DNA of 64,000 nt from contig NC_030383.2 of NCBI RefSeq assembly GCF_001625215.2, positions 40,606,380-40,670,379 on the forward strand, read 5' to 3'. The stretch's first letter is position 1; each line of letters opens with the position of its first letter. Origin of the DNA: Daucus carota subsp. sativus (taxonomy: Eukaryota; Streptophyta; Magnoliopsida; Apiales; Apiaceae). Positions 43,528 to 53,997 of this stretch are shown one piece after another. The position numbers and the translations under genes are program-made. The notes below the pieces were generated by a model. The model was not told where the DNA came from, did not search any database, and saw only the letters and a program-made list of their open reading frames with translations.

Positions 43528-45185
43528 ACTACACCATATATGGCCTGTTGTAACACCTAAAAAACTGTTGGCAAAGCACCAAAAGTGTTACTGAAAGTGT
43601 ACAAAAGTGGCTACGGTAACACTTTGACCAAATTTAGTGGTGTTACTAAAATCGGTGAAACCATAGGGGTCTATTGTTACACTTTTTCTACTTTAGGTCA
43701 CATAGTGTAAATATGTAACCGTAGACCTCTATGGCAACATTATTTTAGTTTTGGTAACACCATGATACTTAGTTCTCAATATATACTAGACCAGTCACTT
43801 CTAGCTTTAATAAACACCTCAACGTAATCCAAACATGCAAATAAAAAACTGATAAAAACAAATAAATAAATACAAAACACAAATAATACAGACCACGCAA
43901 GTAGATAATCGAAGGAGTGCTGATCAGGAGTACATATATCAGTACTCTACTGTAATGCATATCAATCACACTCACATTGTTGAGTCTCTGATTTTTGGAC
44001 AGGGCAATTGCATTGGTGAATATTTTGAGCAATCTAGCCTCCACCAAATCAGTCACTGGTGCTTATTTGTGAGTTTATACTCTTCCTTTACTTACCAAAC
44101 ATCAATGTTTGTGTCCCTAATTTCTGCGTTGCGTTTTTTTCCCCTTGTAATTATAGGTCTGTTGCAAACTCTTTCAGTCTTGGAAACTATCCATGGATCA
44201 ATTGGTAAGTCTCCTTCCCTCTCTCTCTCCCCCCCCCCCCCTCTCTCTCTCTCCCCCCCCCCCCCCTCTCTCTCTTTCTCTCTCTCTCTCTCCTTCCCTC
44301 CCTCCCTCCCTCCGCCCCACTCTCTCTCTCTCTCTCTCCCTCTCTCTCCCTCTCTCTCTCCAAATCAACAAACTGTAGCTACCCATACATTTTCATTACA
44401 AATTACCTTACTGCTACATATATCCATACTCTCTCTATTACAAATTAAACATATAAATCCAGACATGCAAACAAAAAAACTGAGAAAAACAAACAAATAA
44501 ATACAAAACACAAATAATCGCATTCAAGACCTAATTGAAGAGCAAATAAACATAAACCCTAAAAGAAGAAGCTAGCATACCTGTACAAGATCCAATTGAA
44601 GAGAAAATTACGACCCAACCAAGAACCCCAACCGTATGAGAGTGGAAAATCTGATTTAGAGCGAGCCCCAACCTTCAAGACCCGAATGCAGAACCCTAAC
44701 CCGATTGTAAAGCTGATTGAAGACCTGATTGTAGAACCCTAACTGAGTGAAGACCCGATTGTAGAACCCTAACTGAGTAAAGCCGATTGTAAAGCCGATT
44801 GAGAGGGAAATGTGGTCGAGCAAGAGGGAGAGTGTCTGAATGAAATGAGAGAGTGAGTGTGTTTAGTTTTAGGACATTTTAAATCCCCGCCTACATTTTT
44901 CATTAATTTTAAATCGACCCGCCCACATATATATTTTATATATATATAAGCCGCCTAAAATTTCAGTTACTAGTTACACTAATTTTTATGACCAACGGTA
45001 ACAACACTTTTGGTGTAACCGTAGATGTCTAATTTCCTATATGGTTACATTAAGTCACACTAATGGTTACAACAAAAAAAGAGTGTAACTGTAGATGGCC
45101 TAAAATAATTTTAAGACATCTATGGTTACATTTTTGCTAGTAACACTGAAAAGTTTTGTTACAACAGGCCATATATGGTGTAGTG
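43528..45185. mobile_element. Non-autonomous CACTA (En/Spm-like) element nested in MULE X
   Basis: The right end reversed is CACTACACCATATATGGCC; the left end is the same minus the first C. The 3-bp duplication AGA flanks it (43525-43527, 45186-45188), as expected for CACTA. Comparison with copy Y shows the uninterrupted target. Subterminal GGTTACA/TGTAACC words repeat many times at both ends. No transposase. The interior has a (CT)n tract and, at 44690-44800, a short tandem of GATTGTAGAACCCTAACTGA. Confidence 0.88.
44215..44362 (+). repeat. (CT)n with C-runs, polypyrimidine tract
   Basis: About 150 bp of nearly pure pyrimidine: CTCTCT blocks with two C11-C14 runs and CCCT repeats. ORFs here (poly-SL/SP or poly-RE) are low-complexity artefacts. 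Confidence 0.9.
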
Positions 45186-45310
45186 AGAATGACCATAATT
45201 AAGTAAGTATGTGGTTAAGTGACTATTAAAAAATAATTAAACCAAAATGACCAGATTGGAAATAAGTATGAAGTTTAATGACCATTTAGGCTGCTCTCTC
45301 GGGGAATGAG

Positions 45311-45877
45311 TGGCTTCCAGGATTTGACGCGACAACATAATGCAAAACATATTCTCCCTGAAACCATCTTAGCTACTTTCCTACTCCTGGTTCTTATGGC
45401 CAAATAATTTTGCCGCAAAATGACATAGTGATCTTTATCTGCCAAGTAATGTAACACCAACAAATATCTCTACTTATCTGAATTTGCTGGAAAACATTCT
45501 TATGAGCTGCACCAGTGTAAAACTAAGCTCCAAAACCTTAAGTTGTAACATTTCTTGCATAAATGAGTATCCATAAGCTGACGGCCCCCTAAGCAGCAGC
45601 AGACGACAAGATGGTCGTGGATGCGAGGCTATGGAATACTCATTTAAGCAAGAAACATGACAAAGAAGGATAGAAGAAATTCTTAGTTTACTTATTTCCA
45701 TTGCTGAAATGAACTTTATTCTGGTGGATGGGGCCTCAGAGCATAAATGGAGAAGTGAAGTATATGTTGGTGGTACCAGGTATAGTAGTTTTGGTTGTTG
45801 GCAACAACCCACAAGGCTGCAACAATAGTGAGCAGCATACCAACCTGTTAATTTGCATGTGGTGGTCCTGGTGGAAG
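45311..45877. other. Spacer between the two inverted MULEs
   Basis: About 570 bp of non-repetitive DNA. A 155-codon minus ORF (45474-45941) runs into MULE Y and has no recognised motif. The sequence was continuous with DNA left of 42480 before MULE X inserted. It might be part of an unrecognised gene. Confidence 0.4.
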
Positions 45878-45887
45878 GGGGTGCACG

Positions 45888-46967
45888 GAGAGAGCAGTCT
45901 AAATGGTCATTAAACTTCATACTTATTTCCAATCTGGTCATTTTGGTTTAATTATTTTTTTATTAGTCACTTAACTACATACTTACTTAATTAAGGTCAT
46001 TCTATTAGTCACACCCTTAAAGCATATAACTTGTACACTGCTATTCTTTGCTTGCATTTCCTATTACAATAAATAAACATATAAATAGTACTTATGTCCA
46101 TGTAGAGAAACCAGACAGCCAAATCACTCTGGCTTCAAGGAGGAAAGAACTTTGACAGAAAATATATAGAGGGACTAGACGCAGACAACTAGAAAAACTA
46201 GTTGAGTAAAAATATATTGCTGGATTCAACATGTATTGTTATCATCATCTTTGTGGAGATTTTATCTATTTATCCATTTTTCATTTGTTTAATTTGCCAA
46301 ATCCGTAACTGAACCTCGCACATCTTCTTGCTGACAAACTCTAATCTTAAACCTTCAGTAAAGAAGATACCCTTAGAGCAAGCGCCATGCTGTAGCTCCA
46401 AGTAATTTGCAGAGAACATTCATTCAGACATATTTAAATCAATGCATGAAGTCACAGAAAAAAAGAAGCATTTTTAGCAGATAAATATAGAAATGCTACC
46501 TAAAGGCATTTTTAGCAGTTACATAGTTGTGAAAATGTGATATCTACAGGGCCTATTAATTTTAATTTGAGGCAGTGTGGCTAAATGTTATGGCAGAACA
46601 GCCCTATATCATGTGTACAATGTTGATGCAACTCATGATTTTCCAACCTAACATTAACTAAATACAAGCACCTGGAAAAGAAAAAACATGTTCATAGTTT
46701 CTGTATTTTTTTTTCTTTTCACCTTTCACAATAAAAATAAAATTGCTATCAAATATAGAAAACTAATCTTTATATTCTAAATTGAGATAAACAAGTTAAA
46801 AAGACTTACCGATAACATAATTCTTCTGTTAGTTATACACAGCTAGTTGACAAAATGATGATTAGTGAAACTAATTATAGTACAGTTACCACAATAAAAT
46901 ATTTTAAAGTAAAATGACCAGATTGAAAACAAGGAAGAAGTTTAATGACCATTTAGGCTGCTCTCTC
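45888..46967. mobile_element. MULE copy Y, inverted relative to X
   Basis: 1080 bp with ends GAGAGAGCAGTCTAAATGG and GGCTGCTCTCTC. Perfect 10-bp target duplication GGGGTGCACG at 45878-45887 and 46968-46977, different from that of X, so a separate insertion. Similar to X throughout but reversed and lacking the CACTA insertion. No coding capacity. Confidence 0.9.
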
Positions 46968-47011
46968 GGGGTGCACGCAAGACTATAACAAAACATGGCT
47001 TAAAAAATAAA

Positions 47012-47082
47012 TGCGCATCCAGGGAATCGAACCCTGGTCAGTACCGTGGGAGGGTACTATGATACCACTACACCAGATGCGC
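47012..47082 (-). tRNA. tRNA-Gly (CCC)
   Basis: In reverse: acceptor GCGCATC...GATGCGC plus A, D-arm with TGGTGTAGTGGTATCA, anticodon arm GTACC-CTCCCAC-GGTAC (anticodon CCC), T-arm CCAGGGTTCGATTCCCTGG. 71 nt, no intron, all stems paired. A T-rich stretch (TTTATTTTTT) follows the 3' end as a polymerase III terminator. It decodes GGG. It starts 45 bp beyond MULE Y. Confidence 0.96.
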
Positions 47083-47189
47083 CTCTTGCTGTAAAATTGA
47101 TGATAAACTCTTTATATTTTGAGGTAGAATTGAACCCGAGAAGAGATAAACGTCTTGGCACATGATCTAGTTTCATGTTTTTAATATTA

Positions 47190-48035
47190 CTAGCTTATAG
47201 CCCGTGCAAGGCACGAGAGCTTTTTAATTATTTATAAACTTTTTAAATATATTTTAAATGGTGTGGAAAAATTTAATTTATAAATAATAAATTAAAATTT
47301 TCAATAAAATAAAATTCGAAATTATGATTTGTTTGTAAGTTAGAACTTTGGTAAATACATCATCACAGCCATTAATGGTTTCAAATAAATTATTTTAATC
47401 AAGCAATTCCTTTTCTCGTATGTATCATGCCAAAGTATTAAATTCTATCTATCAAATTTTAATATATTTTGAGTGGAATACATTATGCCAACTCCTATTA
47501 GATTATATTAATAAATGTGTTTTATATTAAAATTATTATAATGTGATTTAAATATTTTTCAAAAAATTTATATGGTTCTAAATTAAAATTGATAAACATA
47601 ATTTGTTTTGAATTAAGAAAAGGAATCATAAATATGCAATAAGAAGGTAGAATCTATTTTGGATTAAGAAAAAGTTTTTGTATTTGTTCCTCACATAAAT
47701 CCGGCTTATTAATTTTAAAATATATTATAAAAAAATTGTGACGGTGAGATTTATATGATTCTACGAATAAAACTGGTAGGAAATATTTATTTAGGATTAA
47801 AAAAAATCATATACATGTGAAAGACAGAATTTGTTTTGGATTCATAAAAGGAATTATAAACATGCAAGTAGATATCAGTTGTCTTCTAGAACAGAATTTA
47901 ATTTTGTTCCAATCTAACGGTGCTTATTTGTTCAATATAAGATCCAACTGATGATAAGCTTTTGAACCAGAGGACCATGCGACCAAATTATCTCCCTTAC
48001 GCTTATTATATATAAGTATATAATATAATTTTAAG
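47190..48035 (-). mobile_element. Candidate short Helitron
   Basis: On the minus strand a terminus CGTGCCTTGCACGGGC (hairpin CGTGC/GCACG), then TATAAG and CTAG followed by host T, fits a Helitron 3' end at 47190. The 5' boundary is unsure: an AT-rich TATATACTTATATATAATAAG stretch near 48000-48035 looks like common Helitron starts, but TC is not clean. Interior AT-rich and non-coding. Confidence 0.45.
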
Positions 48036-48255
48036 GGGTCATTTGAGAGAATCAGGACACGCATTGCGTTGGCACATAAATATTCTTACGAAATCGTTTT
48101 TGACAAGGAATGTAAATACTTAGTATATCCCGGAGTTGTAGATATCCACCTCATCACCAAGTTGTATAACCAGTAATGTGGTACAATACTATTTACTAAT
48201 AGTAATTCTTTACAACTTTCTGTCGGTTACAACCTCTCTGAAACTCAACATATCA

Positions 48256-49383
48256 ATGGCTGACTCCTTACCTCCAGACATGTTATCAGAAATTTTCAAG
48301 AGGCTACCAGTCAATCATGTTCTGCGTTGCATGTGCGTTAAAAAATCATGGTATCGTGTCATAAAAACTTGTATTTTTGTTTCTCTTCACTTGAATTATC
48401 GACAGAGCGTCTCAAGTAAAAGGTATCTCCTCTTTCACTCCAATTACAGTGGTTTTTCAGTACATTCTGACGATAAAAAGTGCAGAGAAACGTACAAGTG
48501 GCGTCCTGACGACGTTGGTCAGACGTCGTATGGGACGTCGAATGGCCTCATATGTCTGTCAGACTTGGAGCTGGAATATGATAGTCATATTTATCTTTGG
48601 AATCCTGCTATTAGAAGATCAAAACTTCTTCCCCCTTCTTCACTATTTTTAGATATTTTCAAACTTGAATTTAAGGGTAAGGTCTTCAAAATGAGTTTAG
48701 CTTTCGGGTATTCGTCCAGCAGGGATGATTACAAAGTGGTGAAAGTTATGATTTACTGTCTGGAAAAAGGTGCAAAGTGGTTGTCACTAGTAGATGTTTA
48801 TAGTCTGAGAAGTAATTCGTGGAAGGAAATCGGCCAGGAGGTTTCGTGCTGTAAATTAGGCCGTCCTGTGTTTGTGAAAGGAGTTGTCTATTGGATAGCG
48901 AAGAAATGTGATGGAAAGAGGTTAATTTTGTGTTTTGATACGGAGGAGGAAGTTTTTCGAGAGATTTTGTTGCCAGGGTATGATTGTGCATATAAACTTG
49001 ATCACTTTGTTCAGAAGTTTGGTGAATTGCTCTGTGTTTTGGTTTTCCACCCGCCTTCAGAAGCGGTTGACATGTGGGTGATGGAAGAAGCCGAGGTTTG
49101 GAGAAAGATAACCAGCATTGGTCTAGCAGACAAATATGGATTGCCAATGGGCTTCAGAAACAATGGTGAAATGGTACTAAGGATGTTAAATTATGAATTT
49201 GGATTTGTTTCGTATGATCTTAAGAGGAATAAGCCGACAGGGATCATGAAATCGAAGCATCTGAAGCCGTTTGGATGGGATTTCAGTGACGATGACGAGA
49301 AGGAGGCTGTGGATAATTTGGATCAAAAGGTCTATTTTGTGAATCCATTCATGGAGAGTTTGGTTTTGCTGGATGACAAGTGA
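48256..49383 (+). CDS. F-box protein with F-box-associated (FBA) domain, tandem copy 1
   Basis: 375 residues from ATG 48256, chosen because MADSLPPDML puts the F-box at the very N-terminus as usual; a 26-residue upstream extension (ATG 48178) is hydrophobic and not shared with copy 2. F-box: LPPDMLSEIFKRLPVNHVLRCMCVKKSWYRVI (positions 4-36, quoted in part from both ends). FBA repeats follow: GLICLSD, LWNPAIRRSKLLP, AFGYSSSRDDYKVVKV, VDVYSLRSNSWKEIG, GVVYWIAKK, ILCFDTEEEVFREI. Substrate adaptor of an SCF ubiquitin ligase (CPR1/CPR30-like group); target unknown. No intron. About 65% similar by eye to copy 2. Confidence 0.9.
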   Translation: MADSLPPDMLSEIFKRLPVNHVLRCMCVKKSWYRVIKTCIFVSLHLNYRQSVSSKRYLLFHSNYSGFSVHSDDKKCRETYKWRPDDVGQTSYGTSNGLICLSDLELEYDSHIYLWNPAIRRSKLLPPSSLFLDIFKLEFKGKVFKMSLAFGYSSSRDDYKVVKVMIYCLEKGAKWLSLVDVYSLRSNSWKEIGQEVSCCKLGRPVFVKGVVYWIAKKCDGKRLILCFDTEEEVFREILLPGYDCAYKLDHFVQKFGELLCVLVFHPPSEAVDMWVMEEAEVWRKITSIGLADKYGLPMGFRNNGEMVLRMLNYEFGFVSYDLKRNKPTGIMKSKHLKPFGWDFSDDDEKEAVDNLDQKVYFVNPFMESLVLLDDK

Positions 49384-50209
49384 AGTCCATTAGGTCCTTT
49401 CAGTTTTAGTTATACAATCAAGCATCCTTTTTGTGTTCATTTCGATTCATGTATCCAGTTTATCTTGAATTCAGTTCAATTGCCCTGATATAAGTTGTCA
49501 GTTTGCCTAGTTTATACAAGTCTGATAAGGCAATAAGTAGGCTCCAAGTCCGAGAGCTAATATATATTGTAACAGTAAGGCAAAGCCAAAGAATACAGGC
49601 TACGGATCCGTCCCATTGGATTGTTAACATTACTTTTTGACACCCTTTCTAAAACCTCTTTAAAATATAGTTCCTTGATATTTTTTTTTAAAAAAAATAT
49701 TCTGATTCAAAAAGAAATAAATTGAAAAAATATTATAAAACTATACTTTATAAGATCCTCAAGATGCGTGGGACGGAGGAGTATTACATGTGCCTTCAGT
49801 TTAAAAATTGGAAAACAGCAATCAAAATCCATTTATTAGTTTGATTTTGGCTTCAACACTTTCGACTAAGAACAATTTGGTTTTGGATACTAAGCTAACT
49901 AATCAAGAATTATCATCTGGAGAAAGTGATTGCAGAATTAATTCTGAAGTATGCATGATTAAACCCAATATAAATAATTAATCAAGATTAAATAAACTTA
50001 ATAAATTATTGTGACTAAACTGTAGGTAACTAATAAAAGAAGATTCAGTTACCATAGTAAAAAGAATTCTTGATTAAACATGATTGTTTGATAAGTGTGA
50101 AGTATTAGTGTTCCAATTGAATACTAATTTACTTGCTTGTCAAGTTATTTGTAGTGATTTAATCTGTTTTTATCGTACTGGGAGCTCTGAGGGTGTTGTT
50201 CTAGTGGTA
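49384..50209. other. Between the two F-box genes
   Basis: 3' flank of copy 1, a Stowaway relic at 49603-49781, then the promoter of copy 2. An in-frame ATG at 50084 would add 42 residues absent from copy 1. Confidence 0.5.
49603..49781. mobile_element. Stowaway-type MITE relic
   Basis: Right end reversed CTCCTCCGTCCCACGC, left end CGGATCCGTCCCATTG, bounded by TA on each side. 179 bp, AT-rich hairpin middle. Confidence 0.55.
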
Positions 50210-51400
50210 ATGGATTCTCCAGCAGTCAAGGAAATTTTATCTAGACTTATGAACTTCAACTCTCCTCAAAAAAGACCAGTCCCCCCCTTGCCTCCTGGAA
50301 TTTTACCAGAAATCTTCAAAAGGCTGCCAGTGAGATATGTTCTCCGGTGCAGGTGCGTTCAGAAATCGTGGTATCGGGTAATACACAGTTCTAGTTTTAT
50401 TACTCTGCACTTGAATTATCAGATTAATTCTCAGAGGAAAAGATACCTCCTTTTCCACTCCAATTATAGTAGTTATTCGATACATTCTGATAATAATAAG
50501 TGTAGGTTATCCTACAATTGGTATCCGAATGTTAGTCTGACATCGTATGGGACGTCAGGTGGTCTGATATGCTTGTCTGATTTATGCTTGGATTATAGTA
50601 GCCATATATATCTCTGGAATCCCGCCATTCGGATGTTAAAAGCTCTTCCACCTTCTTCATTTTTTTCAAATATTTTTGTGCTAGATTTTAAGGGCTATGT
50701 CTATAAACTGAGTTTAGCTTTTGGATATTCGCCCCATGTGGACGATTACAAAGTGGTGAAAGTTATGATTTATTGCATGGAAGAATATGCAAAGTGGTTG
50801 ACAGTTGTTGATGTTTATAGTCTAAGAAGTAATTCCTGGAAGAGAGTTGGTGGAGACCTTTCATGCTGCAAGCTAAGCCGTCCGGTGTTTATAAATGGTG
50901 CTGCATATTGGGTGGCGAAGAAATCTCATGGCAAGAAAATCATTGTGTGCTTTGATACTGAGAATGAAATTTTTCGGGAGATTTTGTTACCACAGTATGA
51001 TTGTTTGTATAAACTAAATTACTTTGTTCAAGAGTTTTGTGAATCATTATGTGTTTTTGTTAACCACCGGCCTTTGGGAGTTGTTGACGTGTGGGTGATG
51101 GAAGAAGCGGATGTTTGGAAGAAGAAAACGAGTATTAATCTGGGAGGGATTTACGGTTTGCCCATGGGTTTTAGAAGCAATGGTCAGATGGTACTTAGGA
51201 TGTTAAATGAATTTGGATATGTTTCGTATAATCTGGAGAAAGATAAGGCAGAACAAGTATTGAAATCACAGCGCTTACGTCAGTTTGGATACATTAATAC
51301 TACTAGCAAAGATGTTGCAGATAGTTTGGATCAAAAGGTCTATTTTGTGAATCCCTTCATGGAGAGCTTGCTTCTGCTTGATGACAAACTCGGGTTTTAG
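50210..51400 (+). CDS. F-box protein with FBA domain, tandem copy 2
   Basis: 396 residues from ATG 50210 (MDSPAVKEI). A Pro-rich leader (KRPVPPLPPG) precedes the F-box at about residues 28-60 (ILPEIFKRLPVRYVLRC, QKSWYRVI). FBA blocks parallel copy 1: GLICLSD, LWNPAIRMLKALP, AFGYSPHVDDYKVVKV, VDVYSLRSNSWKRVG, AAYWVAKKS, VCFDTENEIFREI. Ends VNPFMESLLLLDDKLGF. SCF substrate receptor, target unknown. No intron, no break. Tandem birth of F-box/FBA genes is common in plants. Confidence 0.9.
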   Translation: MDSPAVKEILSRLMNFNSPQKRPVPPLPPGILPEIFKRLPVRYVLRCRCVQKSWYRVIHSSSFITLHLNYQINSQRKRYLLFHSNYSSYSIHSDNNKCRLSYNWYPNVSLTSYGTSGGLICLSDLCLDYSSHIYLWNPAIRMLKALPPSSFFSNIFVLDFKGYVYKLSLAFGYSPHVDDYKVVKVMIYCMEEYAKWLTVVDVYSLRSNSWKRVGGDLSCCKLSRPVFINGAAYWVAKKSHGKKIIVCFDTENEIFREILLPQYDCLYKLNYFVQEFCESLCVFVNHRPLGVVDVWVMEEADVWKKKTSINLGGIYGLPMGFRSNGQMVLRMLNEFGYVSYNLEKDKAEQVLKSQRLRQFGYINTTSKDVADSLDQKVYFVNPFMESLLLLDDKLGF

Positions 51401-52007
51401 CACAGAATATCTACGGAGAGAAGATCCTACCTTGCTGATTGAAAGTAGAAGATTTTTTGCAGGCCCAGTCACACATAACTGGACAGCTGGTATTTCTGAG
51501 TACTAGATAATTAAAGCTTTGTTAACATTCAAATCTAAATCACTACTGTTTACTTCTTAAAGAATTTGTGCTGAATTTCATTGTTTAGTAGAATAATTTG
51601 TTAATTTTCAGTGTTCTAAAAATCAGTGACTCTTGTGAGTACCAGACTCTGCCAAAGTGAAGATGGTGAACACAGAGTGGAGTCGACTGAAACTTGTATA
51701 TTAATCCATTGGATTGTCTAGTATTGTCTATCAATTGTCTTTCGCTTATCGCTTATCCATCTGTTAAATTTGTGAGCTTCAGTAATTGATTATCAGTCTT
51801 TATGGAGAGTGTTTAGCTTACATCCTTAATCATAAACGAAATTAACAGACTTCAATTAAATAATTTCTAGGCACTGCAAGAATATATTCGGCAAGTGCAG
51901 AACAAGGTAGTCAAAGAACTAACACTGTTCCATCAAATACAAAAAGAAAAAAATAACTGTGAAGAAAGATTTTAATTATGTGAAGGTCCTATATAGTGAC
52001 TAAACTA
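51401..52007. other. Spacer after the second F-box gene
   Basis: 3' flank of F-box copy 2. No gene recognised. Confidence 0.4.
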
Positions 52008-53395
52008 GAGCTCATCATGTAAATCAGCATCTTCTTCGGCTTCTGTTCCTGCACCGGATCTTTGATAAACTGCTGTAATAATTGGGTTGCAAAAAGCTTC
52101 CACTTCCTTAAGCTTTCATCATGATCTTCTTTTTCAACATTTTGATTATCATCCAACCACTAAAGAATTCGACTCCAACTTGTCTGAAATTTTTTCCTTG
52201 TCGTTGATTTGATTCTTCATGTTGTAGATGTACGTCTCCAAGTGGTTTCAGCTGGCCTCCATTTTCTCTCTAGCCTTCTTGTCTTCCTCTGCAAACTCAT
52301 CAGCCTCTCATGCAAATTTTCCTGAGGCCTTGTCTTCTGCCCTTGTGTTAAGAATGCTGTTATCATCAACTTAAAAAATGTGAATTCAATTTGAGGAGTT
52401 CCTCTGCAGAAAAGGTTTATTGGAATCTAAGCGGATACATATAAAATAGTATTAGTTAGAAAGGTCAATGGTCCAAAGTATATAGCTTGGAGCTGGAGGT
52501 ATTCCAGTTAGATCAAATGTTCCAAGCAGCCTACAATCTTTTGTAAGAACCAAAAGATTAAGCCTAAATCAGAACAGAAGAGCCGTGCATTCTAAATCAA
52601 CTCAAGGTTAAGATTATATCTTGCAGTACTAAGCAGCAGCGGATATAATACGAACACAGGAAGATTATAATACCTTGATGGGGACAGTAGTCTGTTGATC
52701 CTGGAGAGTCGTAAAAGTTTATGACTTTTTGGTGGGTATACCAGTATTTCTTGGAACTAACTTAGTCATCACGCGGCCAGCAGTTTAAATGCCCAATGTG
52801 AGAGGAGTTGCAGCTATTACTAGCATATCTGATTCGAATATAAAAAGAAAATGTTAGTTTTGAACTGAAGCCTGCTAACAACATAATCTTAAAATTTTTT
52901 AAAAATAGAAGAGACACCTTTTGTTTCATTGCCACCTTCTCCTCTTAGGATCCCTACTTGTACAGTAGCACCAAAAGCTACAGCCTCATCAGGGTTTACC
53001 CCTTTACTAAGCTCCTTCCCATTGAAATAATCACTAAGAAGCTGTTGGACTTTGGGAATTCTGGTGCTTCCACAGACAAGAACAATTTCATGAATTTGGT
53101 GTTCTCCAAACTAGGGTCCTGTATAGCCTTCTTGACAGGCCCCGTTGTCTTTCTAAATAGATCATTAACTCCTCAAACGAGCTCGAGTCAGTGGTTCTGA
53201 GAAATCCACGCCATCAAAGAGTGTATCAATCTCTAGTCGGACTTGATGTTGGTTGCTCAAAGCGCTCTTTGTGCACTCAGCTTCCTTTCTCAGTTTGCCA
53301 AGAGCTCTGTTATCCTTATTGATGTCCTTATTGTACTTTATTGATCAACTTAAGGAAGTACTCCATAATTCTCTGATCAAATTCTTCAACTGCCC
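52008..53395 (-). pseudogene. BiP-type ER HSP70 pseudogene, 5'-truncated
   Basis: Minus-strand translations in several frames follow plant BiP from the middle of the ATPase domain to the C-terminus: [76 protein letters not shown]; then across an intron APLTLGI-type and VMTKLVPRNTGIPTKKS, then [42 protein letters not shown] and finally [13 protein letters not shown] with a C-terminal HDEL (about 52012). There are many frameshifts and stops, plus a deletion between the substrate-binding strands and the lid. The start of the ATPase domain is absent. Intron-like gaps remain, so it came from DNA duplication, not reverse transcription. Confidence 0.88.
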
Positions 53396-53997
53396 AAGAT
53401 AACCAAACATAATAATACTCTGTTCATCAAGAATAGAATCAAAGGCTCATTCATACAATTTAAACTTACTATCAATATTAAGGATAAATAAGAAATTAAG
53501 AACAAACGGAATTAAGTGGTAGATTATTAGTACCTCCCAAATGAGTGTCTCCACTTGTGGCAAAAACCTCAAAAACATGCAACTAGCTAAGATGAAATTA
53601 AGCTTTGTTCTTAAAATTTTATCTCTGTGAAATTTGTATAAGATGAAACCAGCATGCAACTAAGGCTTTATATAGGGCACTACTACCATGACTATCTTTA
53701 GAAATTTTAACTAACGACCAAACATGTCATATTTGATTACGTGGACCAATTAGGTTCGAGCTGTCTGTTGTTAGATTCTCCTGCATCAATCGGAAAGCAA
53801 AAAAAAATAAAAAATAAATTAATCAATGGTGTCAAAATTTGTGACTATTGTGAATCTCAACCAAGCTGTTAATCTGGTGGATAAGTTTTATTGATAATTT
53901 GGCATCCATTATTTAAAGGCCATATTAAACAATGGTTTCGAAAAACAGAAGGGAAAAAAAACATCCAGCAAAGGTACCAGGAGAGGAGACATAAATT
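53396..53997. other. Promoter side of the EF-hand gene
   Basis: AT-rich, only a 70-codon minus ORF without motif. Should contain the promoter and leader of the EF-hand gene. Confidence 0.4.

Larger units (their letters stand above)
42490..45300. mobile_element. MULE copy X, split by a CACTA element
   Basis: Ends GAGAGAGCAACCTAAATGG and, reversed, GAGAGAGCAGCCTAAATGG with about 65 bp of inverted similarity (CCAATCTGGTCATTTT shared). Perfect 10-bp target duplication GGGGAATGAG at 42480-42489 and 45301-45310. Without the nested CACTA it is about 1.15 kb and matches copy Y (45888-46967) along its length in opposite orientation. No transposase. Confidence 0.88.

Noticed and set aside
43955..44500. 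181-codon plus ORF rich in SLSPPP
   Set aside because: It is created by the (CT)n and C-run tract inside the CACTA element; the antisense poly-RE ORF has the same cause.
45474..45941. 155-codon minus ORF between the MULEs
   Set aside because: It crosses the end of MULE Y, so its N-terminus is transposon-derived, and no motif is recognised.
52958..53200. 80-codon plus ORF
   Set aside because: Antisense shadow of the BiP pseudogene.
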